In this document: positions 28,341 through 36,588 of the stretch, in pieces | How the letters are laid out: every line of letters starts with the position of its first letter | How positions within the stretch are numbered: position 1 is the first letter of the stretch | Origin: Sorangium sp051521495 | GTDB lineage: Bacteria > Myxococcota_A > Polyangia > Polyangiales > Polyangiaceae | Direction of reading: 5' to 3' | NCBI RefSeq assembly: GCF_051521495.1 | Contig: NZ_CP150355.1 | Location: 6,820,001 to 6,884,000 of the forward strand | Length of the DNA stretch: 64,000 nt | Notes under the pieces: model-generated | Seen by the model: only the letters and a program-made list of their open reading frames with translations | Told to the model about the DNA's origin: nothing | Databases searched by the model: none | Position numbers and translations under genes: made by a program

Positions 28341-29102
28341 ATGAGATCGTTTCTTCGCGCATTGACCCGCTGGCAGGTGACTCCCGTGTTCACCCTCGCG
28401 GTGATGTGCGTCCACTGCAGCTCGAGCATCGAGGCGGGCTCGATGGGCGGCGGCGGCTCCACCGACAACGGCGGCGGTGGTTCCACCGGCGCGGGGAGCA
28501 TCGACAGCACCTCGACCGGCGAGGGCGGCGGCGGCAGCTCGAACGGATCGGGCGCCGGCGGTTCCACGGAAGAAGGCGGCGGCAGCTCCACGGGGGGAGG
28601 CGGCGGCGGGTGCCGCCTGCCGGACGAGCCCACAGCGTTCGAGATCGGGACCGGCGAGACATGCTTCGAGAGCATCGAGGATGGCGACACGCTCCCGGTG
28701 ATGGCCGGGCCCCAGGGGGGATATCACCTCTGGTTCGCGGTCGGCTGCAGCGACTGCGGCGAGAGGGTCCGCGTGCGGTACAGCGTCAAGGACCCTGCGA
28801 CCGGGGACCTGTTCGCGTCGGGCGTGCCGCAGGAGGGGGTGATCGAGCTCCGCCCCGGGGAGTTCCCGCACGCGTTCGGGCTCATTGCGTTCCTCCCCGG
28901 AAGAGTGTGGGATCCTGCCGCCGTGCTCAAGGAGGGGACCCACGTGCTCCTCGCGGCGGAGGCGCGCAATGACGACGGCTCGACGAAGCACGCGGCGCAG
29001 GTGGAGGTCGTCCTCGGCGCCACCGAGGCCTGGGGGCCGCCGTGCAGCGACGATCCGGCGACCTGCGGCGCCCCCGGCGGGGCGCCGTGCTGCACCGACT
29101 GA
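28341..29102 (+). CDS. Secreted Gly/Ser-linker protein of unknown function
   Basis: A 253-residue exported protein. The N-terminus MRSFLRALTRWQ leads to a hydrophobic core (VTPVFTLAVMCVHC) followed by SSS, consistent with a signal peptide and possibly a lipid-modified cysteine, though the lipobox is atypical. Residues about 30-92 are Gly/Ser/Thr-rich. The remaining 160 residues form a cysteine-containing beta-sandwich-like domain (GGYHLWFAVGCSDCGERV; VRYSVKDPATGDLF; EGVIELRPGEFPHAFG) ending GAPCCTD. ATG 28341 is preferred over GTG 28332. Family unknown; binding or surface role likely. Confidence 0.7.
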   Translation: MRSFLRALTRWQVTPVFTLAVMCVHCSSSIEAGSMGGGGSTDNGGGGSTGAGSIDSTSTGEGGGGSSNGSGAGGSTEEGGGSSTGGGGGGCRLPDEPTAFEIGTGETCFESIEDGDTLPVMAGPQGGYHLWFAVGCSDCGERVRVRYSVKDPATGDLFASGVPQEGVIELRPGEFPHAFGLIAFLPGRVWDPAAVLKEGTHVLLAAEARNDDGSTKHAAQVEVVLGATEAWGPPCSDDPATCGAPGGAPCCTD

Positions 29103-29241
29103 GCGATGCAGAGCGCGCCGGCGCACGACATCATCACAGCGCAGCCAGCGCTTCCCGGGTCACCTCGCGGCTCAAACACGGCGCCTCACGCTGCGCCGAT
29201 GACATGGCGGCAGCACGGGAACCACGCCTGAAGGAACTCCA

Positions 29242-29425
29242 ATGAACGCAAGAACCGCCGAACATATCACGGCTGACACCGGGCGCTCCGCGCCCGCGAC
29301 AGACCGGCGCCGATGCCCCTGCCGCCGTCGCGCGCGTCGTCTCTCATCTGGGAGCCGAGGCGCGCGCTTACATCCGAGCCTGGGATGCCTTCACTGGAAC
29401 GACGACCCCGGGCGCCACGTCGTAG
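29242..29425 (+). pseudogene. Short gene interrupted by a +1 frameshift
   Basis: The ATG at 29242 has AAGGAA upstream and codes MNARTAEHITADTGRSAPAT; then the coding signal switches to the +1 frame (GADAPAAVARVVSHLGAEAR, then AYIRAWDAFTG) and stops at 29425. The +1 frame has no start of its own, because TGA occurs at 29243. A single-base indel near 29300-29310 would restore a roughly 60-residue protein. It is followed 29 bases later by a small membrane protein, so the two were probably an operon. It could be a sequencing error, a true lesion or a programmed shift. Confidence 0.5.
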
Positions 29426-29453
29426 TGCTCGTGGCTATGAATGGAAGATCTCG

Positions 29454-29693
29454 GTGAGAATCGCGAAGCCTGTACGGGTTCTGATGTCCGCATTGCTTGC
29501 GGGCGGCACCGCTGGGGCCGTTGGCGGGGGTCTCTATTCGCGCATCGCGGTCTATTCGGCCGTTGCGGCTATGCTCGCGTTCGTGCCCGCATGGATCCTA
29601 TGGGGCGCCGTCGTCGACCACCTCGATCTGTGGCTTCGCCGCCGAACGCGCGCCCCTCGCGGGGCAGAAGCCCAAGGGGTTGACAAGCACTGA
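29454..29693 (+). CDS. Small membrane protein
   Basis: A 79-residue protein with two hydrophobic segments (VLMSALLAGGTAGAVGGGLY and VYSAVAAMLAFVPAWILWGA) and a basic C-terminus (WLRRRTRAPRG). The GTG at 29454 has GGAAG about seven bases upstream; ATG 29484 is possible. Family unknown. It lies downstream of the frameshifted gene. Confidence 0.5.
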   Translation: MRIAKPVRVLMSALLAGGTAGAVGGGLYSRIAVYSAVAAMLAFVPAWILWGAVVDHLDLWLRRRTRAPRGAEAQGVDKH

Positions 29694-29875
29694 TGTACAC
29701 CGTTGGCGGGCCAGACAATGTCGTGGGGCCAGGCCGAACCGATCATTCTCGCGAGGACTCGGAGAAATCGGAGGGCGAGGGCGCGCTGGTGGGGCGTCGC
29801 TTTTGGGCCGCCCGGCGGAGGCCAGGCTTGATGTATGAGCTGTGCAGCCCACCAGACGAGCGGGGGAGGCGTGGA

Positions 29876-30733
29876 TCAGAAGACGACGGCGCCGGGCGTG
29901 CAATACTGGTCGAGGAGGGGCGAAGGCGTCGCCGACACGTTGGCGTCGTCCACGTAGTACACGGCCGGCCCGCCGAGCGTGTAGATATAGACCTCGTTGT
30001 TAAATGAAGTGCCGCAGGTCTGGAGGTACTCCCACTTTCCGGTCTGGGTCGAGGTCCTGGTGGTAAAGCCCGTCGCGCCGCTGCCGAGCCCGATCGTCAC
30101 CTGACCGGTCACTGTATAGACCCAGACGCTGAACCGCAGGTAGGTGTTGTTCGGCGGCGGGCTGGCGGCTGTCCAGTACTGCTGGGCGATGCCGCCGTTG
30201 GTCGTCGTCGCGGAGACGAGGAGGCTGCGCTTGTTGGCCGTGTGCACGACATCGGTCTTGAGCCAGGTCGCGATGGCGCCGTAGTTCAGGTCATTGCTCG
30301 TGGCAGGCCAGGAGTCCGCCGCGGTGCCCCAGCCGGCGAACCACGAGGCACTGGCGTTGCCATGATCGATGAAGCCCGAGGGGATGCCGGCCTGCGCGTT
30401 CTCGAAGCCGGGGTTATAAAGCAGGTTGACGATCGGGAGCTGGAGGAGGATGAGGGACTGCGCGACGCCGCCGGAGTTGACCGCGATCTCTGTGCCAGGC
30501 TGCCCGACGGGGCTCAGCGCCTGCTGGACCAGGGCGTCCGCGGTCGGCGCGGTGTTCTGCGCGCCGATCCCTCCGGATGGCTGCACCTCCGCCGAGGCAC
30601 GGGCCGCCTCGGGGGACGCGGCGGTCTCCTCCGCGTCCATGAGCCCCTCGTCGGGAGGCTCAGCGTCCGAGATGCAACCGACGAGGGCGATGGGGACAAC
30701 GAGGCTGCTGAGGATGGATGCGGTAGATTTCAC
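29876..30733 (-). CDS. Lipoprotein with carbohydrate-binding-like C-terminal domain
   Basis: A 285-residue lipoprotein. The GTG at 30733 has GGAGAG about nine bases upstream and gives a signal ending LVGC. After an acidic Ala/Pro-rich linker, residues about 115-285 read as a jelly-roll domain: NLLYNPGFENAQAG, WFAGWGTAADSW, KRSLLVSATTTNGGIAQQYW, NTYLRFSVWVYTVTGQVTIG, and KWEYLQTCG, ending VYYVDDANVS. This order is typical of CBM4/9-type carbohydrate-binding modules. No catalytic domain is attached. It may bind polysaccharide at the cell surface. Confidence 0.78.
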   Translation of the reverse strand: MKSTASILSSLVVPIALVGCISDAEPPDEGLMDAEETAASPEAARASAEVQPSGGIGAQNTAPTADALVQQALSPVGQPGTEIAVNSGGVAQSLILLQLPIVNLLYNPGFENAQAGIPSGFIDHGNASASWFAGWGTAADSWPATSNDLNYGAIATWLKTDVVHTANKRSLLVSATTTNGGIAQQYWTAASPPPNNTYLRFSVWVYTVTGQVTIGLGSGATGFTTRTSTQTGKWEYLQTCGTSFNNEVYIYTLGGPAVYYVDDANVSATPSPLLDQYCTPGAVVF

Positions 30734-31051
30734 GATGGGTTCTCTCCGGTGGTTGATGGATCGACTGTCCTTCCTGCTGAGCACGCCAAGCAGGCAGCGT
30801 GCCGATGCGGCTGGCGCGAATTTCCCGCGATCTTGAGGGGGTGCTCGCGGAGCGAGCGCCGGAACGGAGCACGCCGACGCTCCTGCTACAATGCTCCAGG
30901 CGCCGGTGTGGAGGCCGTGGCCTGGAGGCCATGACCTCCAGGCGCGGTGGCTCGCCCCTCCAGGACGCCGCGCCGAAGGCGCTGCCTGCGCGCGAGCGCC
31001 GCGCAGCCCGAAGGCGCGCTGCGCTCAAGCGCGCCGTGGCGCGGCCGGGCG
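30734..31051. other. 318-bp intergenic region with a perfect hairpin
   Basis: No gene supported. CCTGGAGG (30921-30928) and CCTCCAGG (30935-30942) form a perfect 8-bp stem with a six-base loop, about 110 bases downstream of the minus-strand gene ending at 31052. Related CTCCAGG words recur nearby. There is no T run, so terminator status is uncertain. Confidence 0.4.
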
Positions 31052-31552
31052 TCAGCTTGGCGGGAGCAGGGCGAGCAGCGCTCTGGCGGCGACCTTCTTG
31101 TCGAGGACAAGCACGCTCCGGATCAGCTTCGCGCTGCCCGTGAGCTTCTCGCCCAGCGCCTCGCCCGGGATCTCGAGCCGACAGGCCAGGAGGCGCTGGG
31201 GGTAGCGGGAGAGGAGCGCGTCGCAGTCGCGGTAGAAGCGGGTGCTGCCGTCGCTCGCGAGAAAGAGGATGCGAGACGCGCGGGCGTTCTGCGGGCTCTC
31301 CGGGGCCCTCCTGGCAGCGGCGTCCAGCCCCTTCTGCTCGCTGGCGAGCTTGTCGGCGATGAGCTCGAGGCCGTGGCAGGCGTGCTCGGCAGCGAGCGCG
31401 CCGCGGAGCTCCGCGGCCAGCGCGTCGGTCATGGGGAGCGTCGCCACCTGGTTTCGACCGCTCTCCCACAGCAGACCCGCATGCTTGGTGAGGAGCTCGG
31501 ACACCGCGTCATGGCGCGGATCGGCGACGAGATCTTTCGGCAGCTTGAGCAC
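31052..31552 (-). CDS. Hypothetical protein
   Basis: A 166-residue soluble protein. The GTG at 31552 (reading MLKLPKDLVADPRHDAV) has GAGG about five bases upstream; longer in-frame sequence is Arg/Pro-rich and unconvincing. Folded-type segments include NQVATLPMTDALAAELRG, HACHGLELIADKLASEQKG, SRILFLASDGSTRFYRDCD and RLLACRLEIPGEALGEKL. No signal peptide, membrane segment or known motif. It is convergent with nothing and divergent from the lipoprotein at 31784. Confidence 0.6.
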   Translation of the reverse strand: MLKLPKDLVADPRHDAVSELLTKHAGLLWESGRNQVATLPMTDALAAELRGALAAEHACHGLELIADKLASEQKGLDAAARRAPESPQNARASRILFLASDGSTRFYRDCDALLSRYPQRLLACRLEIPGEALGEKLTGSAKLIRSVLVLDKKVAARALLALLPPS

Positions 31553-31783
31553 AGGCACCTCTGCGCGCACCCTACCAGACCCGGCGCTCGGCGACGACCG
31601 CCGCGCCGGCGCGCCCCCCCGAGCCGCCCGCCGGGCCGGGCGCGTCCTGCGAGCGCGCCGAGGCGGTGCGCCCGGCGCTTCAGGCGCTGGCCGCGCCGCG
31701 GTGTTCCTTTCGCGGCAGGCAGTGAAACACCTGCCGGCGCCGCACCGCTGCGCGTGGCATGCTCGACCCTTCGAGGGAGCACC

Positions 31784-32212
31784 ATGCGACGACTTGCCAT
31801 CTCCTGTGTGCTGGCAGCGTGCCTGTCGAGCTGCACGTCCGCGCCGCCGTCCACGCCCGGCGACGGGGTTGCCGAGGGGGCTCTGCCCCCCGCGGCGTCG
31901 TGTCCAGGCGAGAAGATCGCCTTCACCAGGGACACAGGCTGCGTGAACGATGGTTCCGTGGAGTTCTGCTTGCAGACCGGCGACGAGGCGCTCCTCGCCC
32001 GCGTGCGGGACATCGCGCCCACGGTCCAGGCCGGCTCGGGGAGAGGGCGCGCCGGCTGCGATGCGCCCGCGGAGACGCTGTACCTCTTCCCCACGGGAGA
32101 CGCCGAGTGCACCGCGCGCCATGGCGCGCTCGCGGAGGCGGCGTGGGAAAAGGTTTGCCGCATCGCCGCGCTGCCGGAGGTGCGGGCGATCGTGCCGACG
32201 TGGTATGAGTGA
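31784..32212 (+). CDS. Small cysteine-containing lipoprotein
   Basis: A 142-residue lipoprotein: MRRLAISCVLAACLSSC gives an LSSC lipobox. GAGGGAGC precedes the ATG at good spacing. The mature domain has six further cysteines (SCPGEK, GCVNDG, FCLQTG, GCDAPAE, ECTARH, KVCRIA), which could form three disulfides. No family recognised. It is probably periplasmic or outer-membrane bound. Confidence 0.7.
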   Translation: MRRLAISCVLAACLSSCTSAPPSTPGDGVAEGALPPAASCPGEKIAFTRDTGCVNDGSVEFCLQTGDEALLARVRDIAPTVQAGSGRGRAGCDAPAETLYLFPTGDAECTARHGALAEAAWEKVCRIAALPEVRAIVPTWYE

Positions 32213-32348
32213 TCGGTGGAGGAAGCCGCTGCGTGAGACGTTCCGTGCGCGAGGTCACCCAAGGCGCCCGAAACCATGGGCCTGGTCCGCCGGCCTCGGT
32301 TGACCAGTCGACGACTCGTCGGGTATCCCATGGACAGGGAGGATTCAC

Positions 32349-32603
32349 ATGCCTTCTACGGACACTCCCAAGTATTGGTTCCCCGCCAAGCGCTACGGTT
32401 GGGGGTGGGGCCTGCCCTCTTCATGGCAAGGTTGGGTCGTCCTCCTCCTCTATTTTGCGTTGGTCCTCGGCGGCATTCCGCTCGTTCACGCCACCAGGGG
32501 GGACGTTGTCTACATTGCCTACGTATCCGTCCTCACGGCAGCCCTCATTGCCATCTGCTGGCTCACGGGTGAACCTCCCCGCTGGCGGTGGGGAAAGCGA
32601 TGA
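32349..32603 (+). CDS. Small two-segment membrane protein
   Basis: An 84-residue protein starting MPSTDTPKYWFPAKRYGWGW, with two membrane segments (WVVLLLYFALVLGGIPLV and IAYVSVLTAALIAICWL) and a basic end (PPRWRWGKR). The ATG has GGGAGG about six bases upstream. The WFPAKRYGWGWG opening looks like a widespread unnamed family of inner-membrane proteins. Function unknown. Confidence 0.8.
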   Translation: MPSTDTPKYWFPAKRYGWGWGLPSSWQGWVVLLLYFALVLGGIPLVHATRGDVVYIAYVSVLTAALIAICWLTGEPPRWRWGKR

Positions 32604-32902
32604 TTCCTAGCCCGTCGTTGCATCCGACGTGCTACGTCTGACTTCGCCAGCCCCCGCCCGCGGGTGAACTCCCATATTGGGCTGAGCAGAACATGCCGAC
32701 TCAGGGGATTATCATTGCAGCGCCAACGCGACCCAGACGAGAGGCCAGGCCAATACGTGCGGGCTTGTTCGATATGATCGTGGTGTCGAGGATTGCTAGC
32801 GGCTTGGTCGCTGCGGCGAGCGAAAGCTCTGGCACGTGCGTTGGCCCCGCCGCGCCGGCCCCCTTGGCTCCTTGATCGATAGGCTTCAACCTGGACATTT
32901 TT
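32604..32902. other. AT-richer intergenic region
   Basis: Roughly 300 bases of noticeably lower GC than neighbours and no supported gene. TGGCACG followed four bases later by TTGG (32830-32844) resembles a sigma-54 site, but the -12 GC is missing. Confidence 0.35.
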
Positions 32903-33511
32903 ATGGCGCCGATCATCCCCAATCCAGACAAGATCAAGAGCTTCCCCACCGAGGCGGCCTTCGAAGCCTGGATGGCCGAGAACCACGCCCGCGAGACGGA
33001 GCTGTGGCTGAAGATTCACAAGAAGGACTCGGGCATGCCGACGGTGACCTACGCGCAGGCGCTGGACGTGGCCCTGTGTTGGGGGTGGATCGACGGCATC
33101 CGGAAGGCGCTCGACGAAAGCTCGTTTCTGCAGCGGTACACCCCTCGCAAGGCGAGGAGCGTCTGGAGCCAGATCAACAGGGATCATGTCGCTCGACTGA
33201 CGGCGGCCGGCCGCATGACCCCGCACGGCCAGCGGCACGTCGACGCCGCGAAGACGGACGGTCGCTGGCAGGCCGCCTACGCCCCCATGCGCAGCGCGAC
33301 CGAAGCCACCCTTCCCGAGGATCTTCGCGCGGCCATCGAGGCGAACCCCCGGGCGCGCGAGACGTTCCAGACCCTCGGACGCCAGAACCTCTTCGCGCTG
33401 GCGTTTCGCACGAACAACATGAAGACGCCCGCCGGGCGCGCGAAGAAGATCGCGGCGCTGGTGGCGATGCTGGCGCGCGGTGAGACCATCGTGCCGGAAG
33501 GGCGGCGCTGA
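32903..33511 (+). CDS. YdeI/OmpD-associated family protein
   Basis: A 202-residue soluble protein. Family features are WLKIHKKDSGMPTVTYAQAL, DVALCWGWIDGIRKALD, FLQRYTPRKARSVWSQIN and a C-terminal helical part (FALAFRTNNMKTPAGRAKKI). The YdeI/OmdA family is widespread and loosely linked to stress or antimicrobial-peptide tolerance; the biochemical role is not settled. It is followed 29 bases later by a VOC protein. Confidence 0.88.
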   Translation: MAPIIPNPDKIKSFPTEAAFEAWMAENHARETELWLKIHKKDSGMPTVTYAQALDVALCWGWIDGIRKALDESSFLQRYTPRKARSVWSQINRDHVARLTAAGRMTPHGQRHVDAAKTDGRWQAAYAPMRSATEATLPEDLRAAIEANPRARETFQTLGRQNLFALAFRTNNMKTPAGRAKKIAALVAMLARGETIVPEGRR

Positions 33512-33540
33512 CCTCGGTCAGGGCGCGCGGCTCCCCTCCC

Positions 33541-33951
33541 ATGAACGTGCAACGTGTTGCCTACGTGGTCCTCCGGTGCGCGGACCTCGAGCGCTCGCGG
33601 CGGTTCTACGAAGGCCTTGGCCTGCGCTTCTCGCCAGAACAGCACGGCAACGGACCGAAGCACTACTCGTGCGAGTTGGGTGGAATGGTCCTCGAGCTCT
33701 ATCCGCTCTCGGACAAGACGACGTCCGGTCTCCGCCTGGGGCTTGTCGTTTCCGACCTCGATCGGATCCTGGAGTCGCTGAGCGCGCTTGGCGCGGCGGT
33801 CGGCGCCATCGGCTCCGAAGGCAACTCGCCCGTGACGGTGCTCGATCCCGACGGCCATCAGATCGCCCTGGAACAAGAACGGATGAGCCATCAGGAGAAC
33901 CCTTTACAAATGTCCGGGGACATCGTTGATCCTCCTCGGAGCAGAAAGTAG
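33541..33951 (+). CDS. VOC/glyoxalase-fold protein
   Basis: A 136-residue protein of the vicinal-oxygen-chelate superfamily (glyoxalase, bleomycin-resistance, dioxygenase). VAYVVLRCADLERSRRFYEG opens the first beta-alpha-beta-beta-beta module and TVLDPDGHQIALEQ closes the second. Metal-ligand-like residues (His in KHYSCEL, Glu in LELY, Glu in ALEQE) are present. Exact activity is undetermined. Same direction as the preceding YdeI-like gene. Confidence 0.85.
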   Translation: MNVQRVAYVVLRCADLERSRRFYEGLGLRFSPEQHGNGPKHYSCELGGMVLELYPLSDKTTSGLRLGLVVSDLDRILESLSALGAAVGAIGSEGNSPVTVLDPDGHQIALEQERMSHQENPLQMSGDIVDPPRSRK

Positions 33952-34058
33952 CGCGCCTCACGAACGGCCCCCGCGCCTCATCGTTGGGCGACGACGCACC
34001 CGCCACGAACACCGCGCGGAACTTGGCCCTCCTGCGCGTCCCCTGGCATCTCCGCACC

Positions 34059-35201
34059 GTGCGATCGCGTCTCTTCCTCGCGCTCGCCGCCGCGATCGCC
34101 GTCGGGATCGCGCCGGCGACGGCATCTCCGGCGCCGCCGGGCGTCCGAAAGCTCCACGTCGAGGCCGGCGCGCTCCACGCCGCGGTCGGCGCGTCGGGCA
34201 AGCAGGTGCGCCTCACGCTCGATCCCGAGCTCCAGCGCGCCGCCGAGCGCCTCCTCGCGCGCTCCGGCGCCCACGAGGGCGCCATCGTCGCCTCCGACGT
34301 CCGTACGGGCCGCATCCTCGTGTGGGCGAGCCGCGGCGACCGGGACTACGTCGCCACCCCGCTCGCCCCGAGCGCGAGCCTCTTCAAGATCATCACCGCG
34401 GCGGCGCTCCTCGAGGGCCGCAAGGTGAACGTCGCCACGCCCGTCTGCTACACGGGCGGCATGAGCGCGATCACCGCGCGGGATCTCGAAGGCCGCGGCG
34501 CCACCTGCACCGTCTTCGGCGAGGCGCTCGGCCGCAGCATCAACGGCGTCTTCGCCCGCCTCGCCGGCCAGCACCTCACGGCCGACGACCTGCGCAAGAA
34601 GGCCCGCGACCTCGGCTTCGACGGCGAGGTCCCCATCGACATCCCCGTCGCGCCGAGCGTCGCCAACATCCCTGCCGACGGGCTCGGCCTCGCCCGCGCC
34701 GCCGCGGGCTTCTGGAGCGGGCGACTCAGCCCGCTCGGCGCGCTGTTCGCGATGCAGACCATCGCCAACGACGGCGAGCGCGTCCGCCTCTCGCTGCTCG
34801 CACCCCCGGGCGCAGAGGCCCGCGGGGACGCGGGCGCGCTCGCGCCGCGGAGCACCGACGGCCGCGGCCTCCGGCCCGAGGTCGCGCGCACGCTGCGGTC
34901 GATGCTCGAGGTCACGACACGGCGGGGCACGTGCGCCAAGGCGTTCCGCAACCCGGACGGCACCCGCGCCCTCGGCACCATGCCCGTCGCCGCCAAGACC
35001 GGTACGCTCGTCGGCGGCAGCCCGTCGCGGATGTTCTCGTGGTTCGCCTCGTTCGCGCCGTCGGATCGCCCCGAGATCGCGATCTCCGTGATGCTGGCCA
35101 ACGACATCGCGTGGCGCACCAAGGCGAACCTCGTCGGGCGCGAGCTGCTCGAGACCTACTTCGGCCGACGGCGCCCGGGGCCCGTCGCCCGGCGGCGCTG
35201 A
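34059..35201 (+). CDS. Penicillin-binding transpeptidase-domain protein
   Basis: A 380-residue exported serine acyl-enzyme of the PBP/class D beta-lactamase type. The GTG at 34059 gives a clean signal peptide (MRSRLFLALAAAIAVG..ATA); a TTG at 33984 is possible. The three motifs are intact: SLFK with the nucleophile near residue 107, SIN at 160-162, and KTG at 313-315. There is no N-terminal dimerisation or PASTA domain, so the protein is compact. RLTLDPELQRAAERLL is typical of transpeptidases acting on peptidoglycan. Beta-lactamase activity is conceivable but less likely. Confidence 0.85.
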   Translation: MRSRLFLALAAAIAVGIAPATASPAPPGVRKLHVEAGALHAAVGASGKQVRLTLDPELQRAAERLLARSGAHEGAIVASDVRTGRILVWASRGDRDYVATPLAPSASLFKIITAAALLEGRKVNVATPVCYTGGMSAITARDLEGRGATCTVFGEALGRSINGVFARLAGQHLTADDLRKKARDLGFDGEVPIDIPVAPSVANIPADGLGLARAAAGFWSGRLSPLGALFAMQTIANDGERVRLSLLAPPGAEARGDAGALAPRSTDGRGLRPEVARTLRSMLEVTTRRGTCAKAFRNPDGTRALGTMPVAAKTGTLVGGSPSRMFSWFASFAPSDRPEIAISVMLANDIAWRTKANLVGRELLETYFGRRRPGPVARRR

Positions 35202-35257
35202 AGGGCCCGCGCCCGCTGACGGGCGGCCCGGGGCTGGGTTACGCTGCGACGACCCGC

Positions 35258-35890
35258 ATGAACGCCCGAGACCGGATCCCCCTCCTCCTCCAGCACCTGC
35301 GCAACGAGTACCCCGACGCGCGCTACGAGCTCGACTGGAAGACGCCGCTCGACCTGCTCGTCGCGACCATCCTGGCCGCGCAGTGCACGGACGAGCGCGT
35401 CAACCGGGTGACCGCCACGCTCTTCCCGAAGTACCCGACGGCGCAGGCGTACGCCGACGCGCCCACGGCGGAGCTCGAGGAAGAGCTCAAGCCGACCGGC
35501 TTCTACCGCCAGAAGACGAAGACCGTGCAGGCCGCGTGCAAGGAGCTCGTCGCGCGCTTCGGCGGCGAGGTGCCCACGACCATGGCCGAGCTCACCTCGC
35601 TGCCGGGCGTGGCCAGGAAGACGGCGAACGTCGTGCTCAACACGGCGTTCGACATCCCCTCGGGGATCATCGTCGACACGCACGTCGCCCGCCTGAGCGG
35701 GCGTATCGGCCTCTCGAAGCGCGAGAAGCCCGAGCAGATCGAGGAGGATCTGATGAAGATCGTACCGAAGGATCAATGGACCTTCTTCGGCCCTGCCCTG
35801 GTGCTGCACGGCCGCTACACCTGCGTCGCCAGGAAGCCGAAGTGCGGGGAATGCCGGATGAGCGAGTTCTGTCCGAAGGAAGGGGTCTGA
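35258..35890 (+). CDS. nth: Endonuclease III (DNA glycosylase/AP lyase)
   Basis: A 210-residue base-excision repair enzyme removing oxidised pyrimidines. The helix-hairpin-helix LPGVARKTANVVL carries the catalytic Lys near residue 121, and VDTHVARL carries the catalytic Asp near 139. The 4Fe-4S ligands are Cys189, 196, 199 and 205 in the C-x6-C-x2-C-x5-C pattern. Length is normal for the family. It is followed seven bases later by uracil-DNA glycosylase, making a two-gene repair cluster. Confidence 0.96.
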   Translation: MNARDRIPLLLQHLRNEYPDARYELDWKTPLDLLVATILAAQCTDERVNRVTATLFPKYPTAQAYADAPTAELEEELKPTGFYRQKTKTVQAACKELVARFGGEVPTTMAELTSLPGVARKTANVVLNTAFDIPSGIIVDTHVARLSGRIGLSKREKPEQIEEDLMKIVPKDQWTFFGPALVLHGRYTCVARKPKCGECRMSEFCPKEGV

Positions 35891-35897
35891 GCGCGAG

Positions 35898-36581
35898 ATG
35901 AAGATCGATCTGCCTGCGTCGTGGGAGAGCGTGCTCGCCGGAGAGCTCAAGCAGCCCTATTTTCAGAAGCTCGTGCGCTTCGTCGAGGACGAGCGGAAGG
36001 CGCACCGCGTGTTTCCGGCGGAGGAGGACGTCTTCGCCGCGTTCAAGCTCACGCCGTACGAGAGCGTCCGCGTGCTGCTCCTCGGCCAGGACCCGTACCA
36101 CGACGAGGGGCAAGCCCATGGGCTGTGCTTCTCCGTGCGCCCGGGCGTCACGCCGCCGCCGTCGCTCGCCAACATGTACAAGGAGGCGGTCTCCGATCTG
36201 CCGGATTTCAAGGTCCCGAGCCACGGCTGCCTGACCTCCTGGGCCACGCAGGGCGTGCTGCTGCTGAACACCGTGCTCACCGTCCGGGCGCACACGCCGA
36301 ACTCCCACAAGAACCAGGGCTGGGAGTCGTTCACCGACGCCGTCATCAAGAAGGTCAACGACAGGCCCGACGGCGTGGTGTTCGTGCTCTGGGGCGGGCA
36401 CGCGCAGAAGAAGGCGAAGCTCATCGACGCGAAACGCCACACGGTCATCAAGGCGGCGCACCCCTCGCCGCTGTCGGCGAGGAGCGGCTTCTTCGGCAGC
36501 AAGCCGTTCTCGACCATCAACGGCGCCCTCCGCGCCCGCGGCGCCGAGGAGATCGACTGGCGGCTCCCGGAGATCGCATAG
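35898..36581 (+). CDS. ung: Uracil-DNA glycosylase (family 1)
   Basis: A 227-residue enzyme that excises uracil from DNA. Motifs: GQDPYH near residues 63-68 with the catalytic Asp, the CFSVRPG and PPSLANMYKE stretch, LLLNTVLTV, and HPSPLSA near 188 with the catalytic His. Length and motif spacing match family-1 UDG. Seven bases separate it from nth upstream and seven from the YkgJ-like gene downstream, so all three are probably one transcript. Confidence 0.97.
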   Translation: MKIDLPASWESVLAGELKQPYFQKLVRFVEDERKAHRVFPAEEDVFAAFKLTPYESVRVLLLGQDPYHDEGQAHGLCFSVRPGVTPPPSLANMYKEAVSDLPDFKVPSHGCLTSWATQGVLLLNTVLTVRAHTPNSHKNQGWESFTDAVIKKVNDRPDGVVFVLWGGHAQKKAKLIDAKRHTVIKAAHPSPLSARSGFFGSKPFSTINGALRARGAEEIDWRLPEIA

Positions 36582-36588
36582 CGACCCG

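Noticed and set aside
32830..32844. Sigma-54-like promoter upstream of the YdeI-like gene
   Set aside because: TGGCACG is perfect, but the -12 element reads TTGG, lacking the invariant GC.
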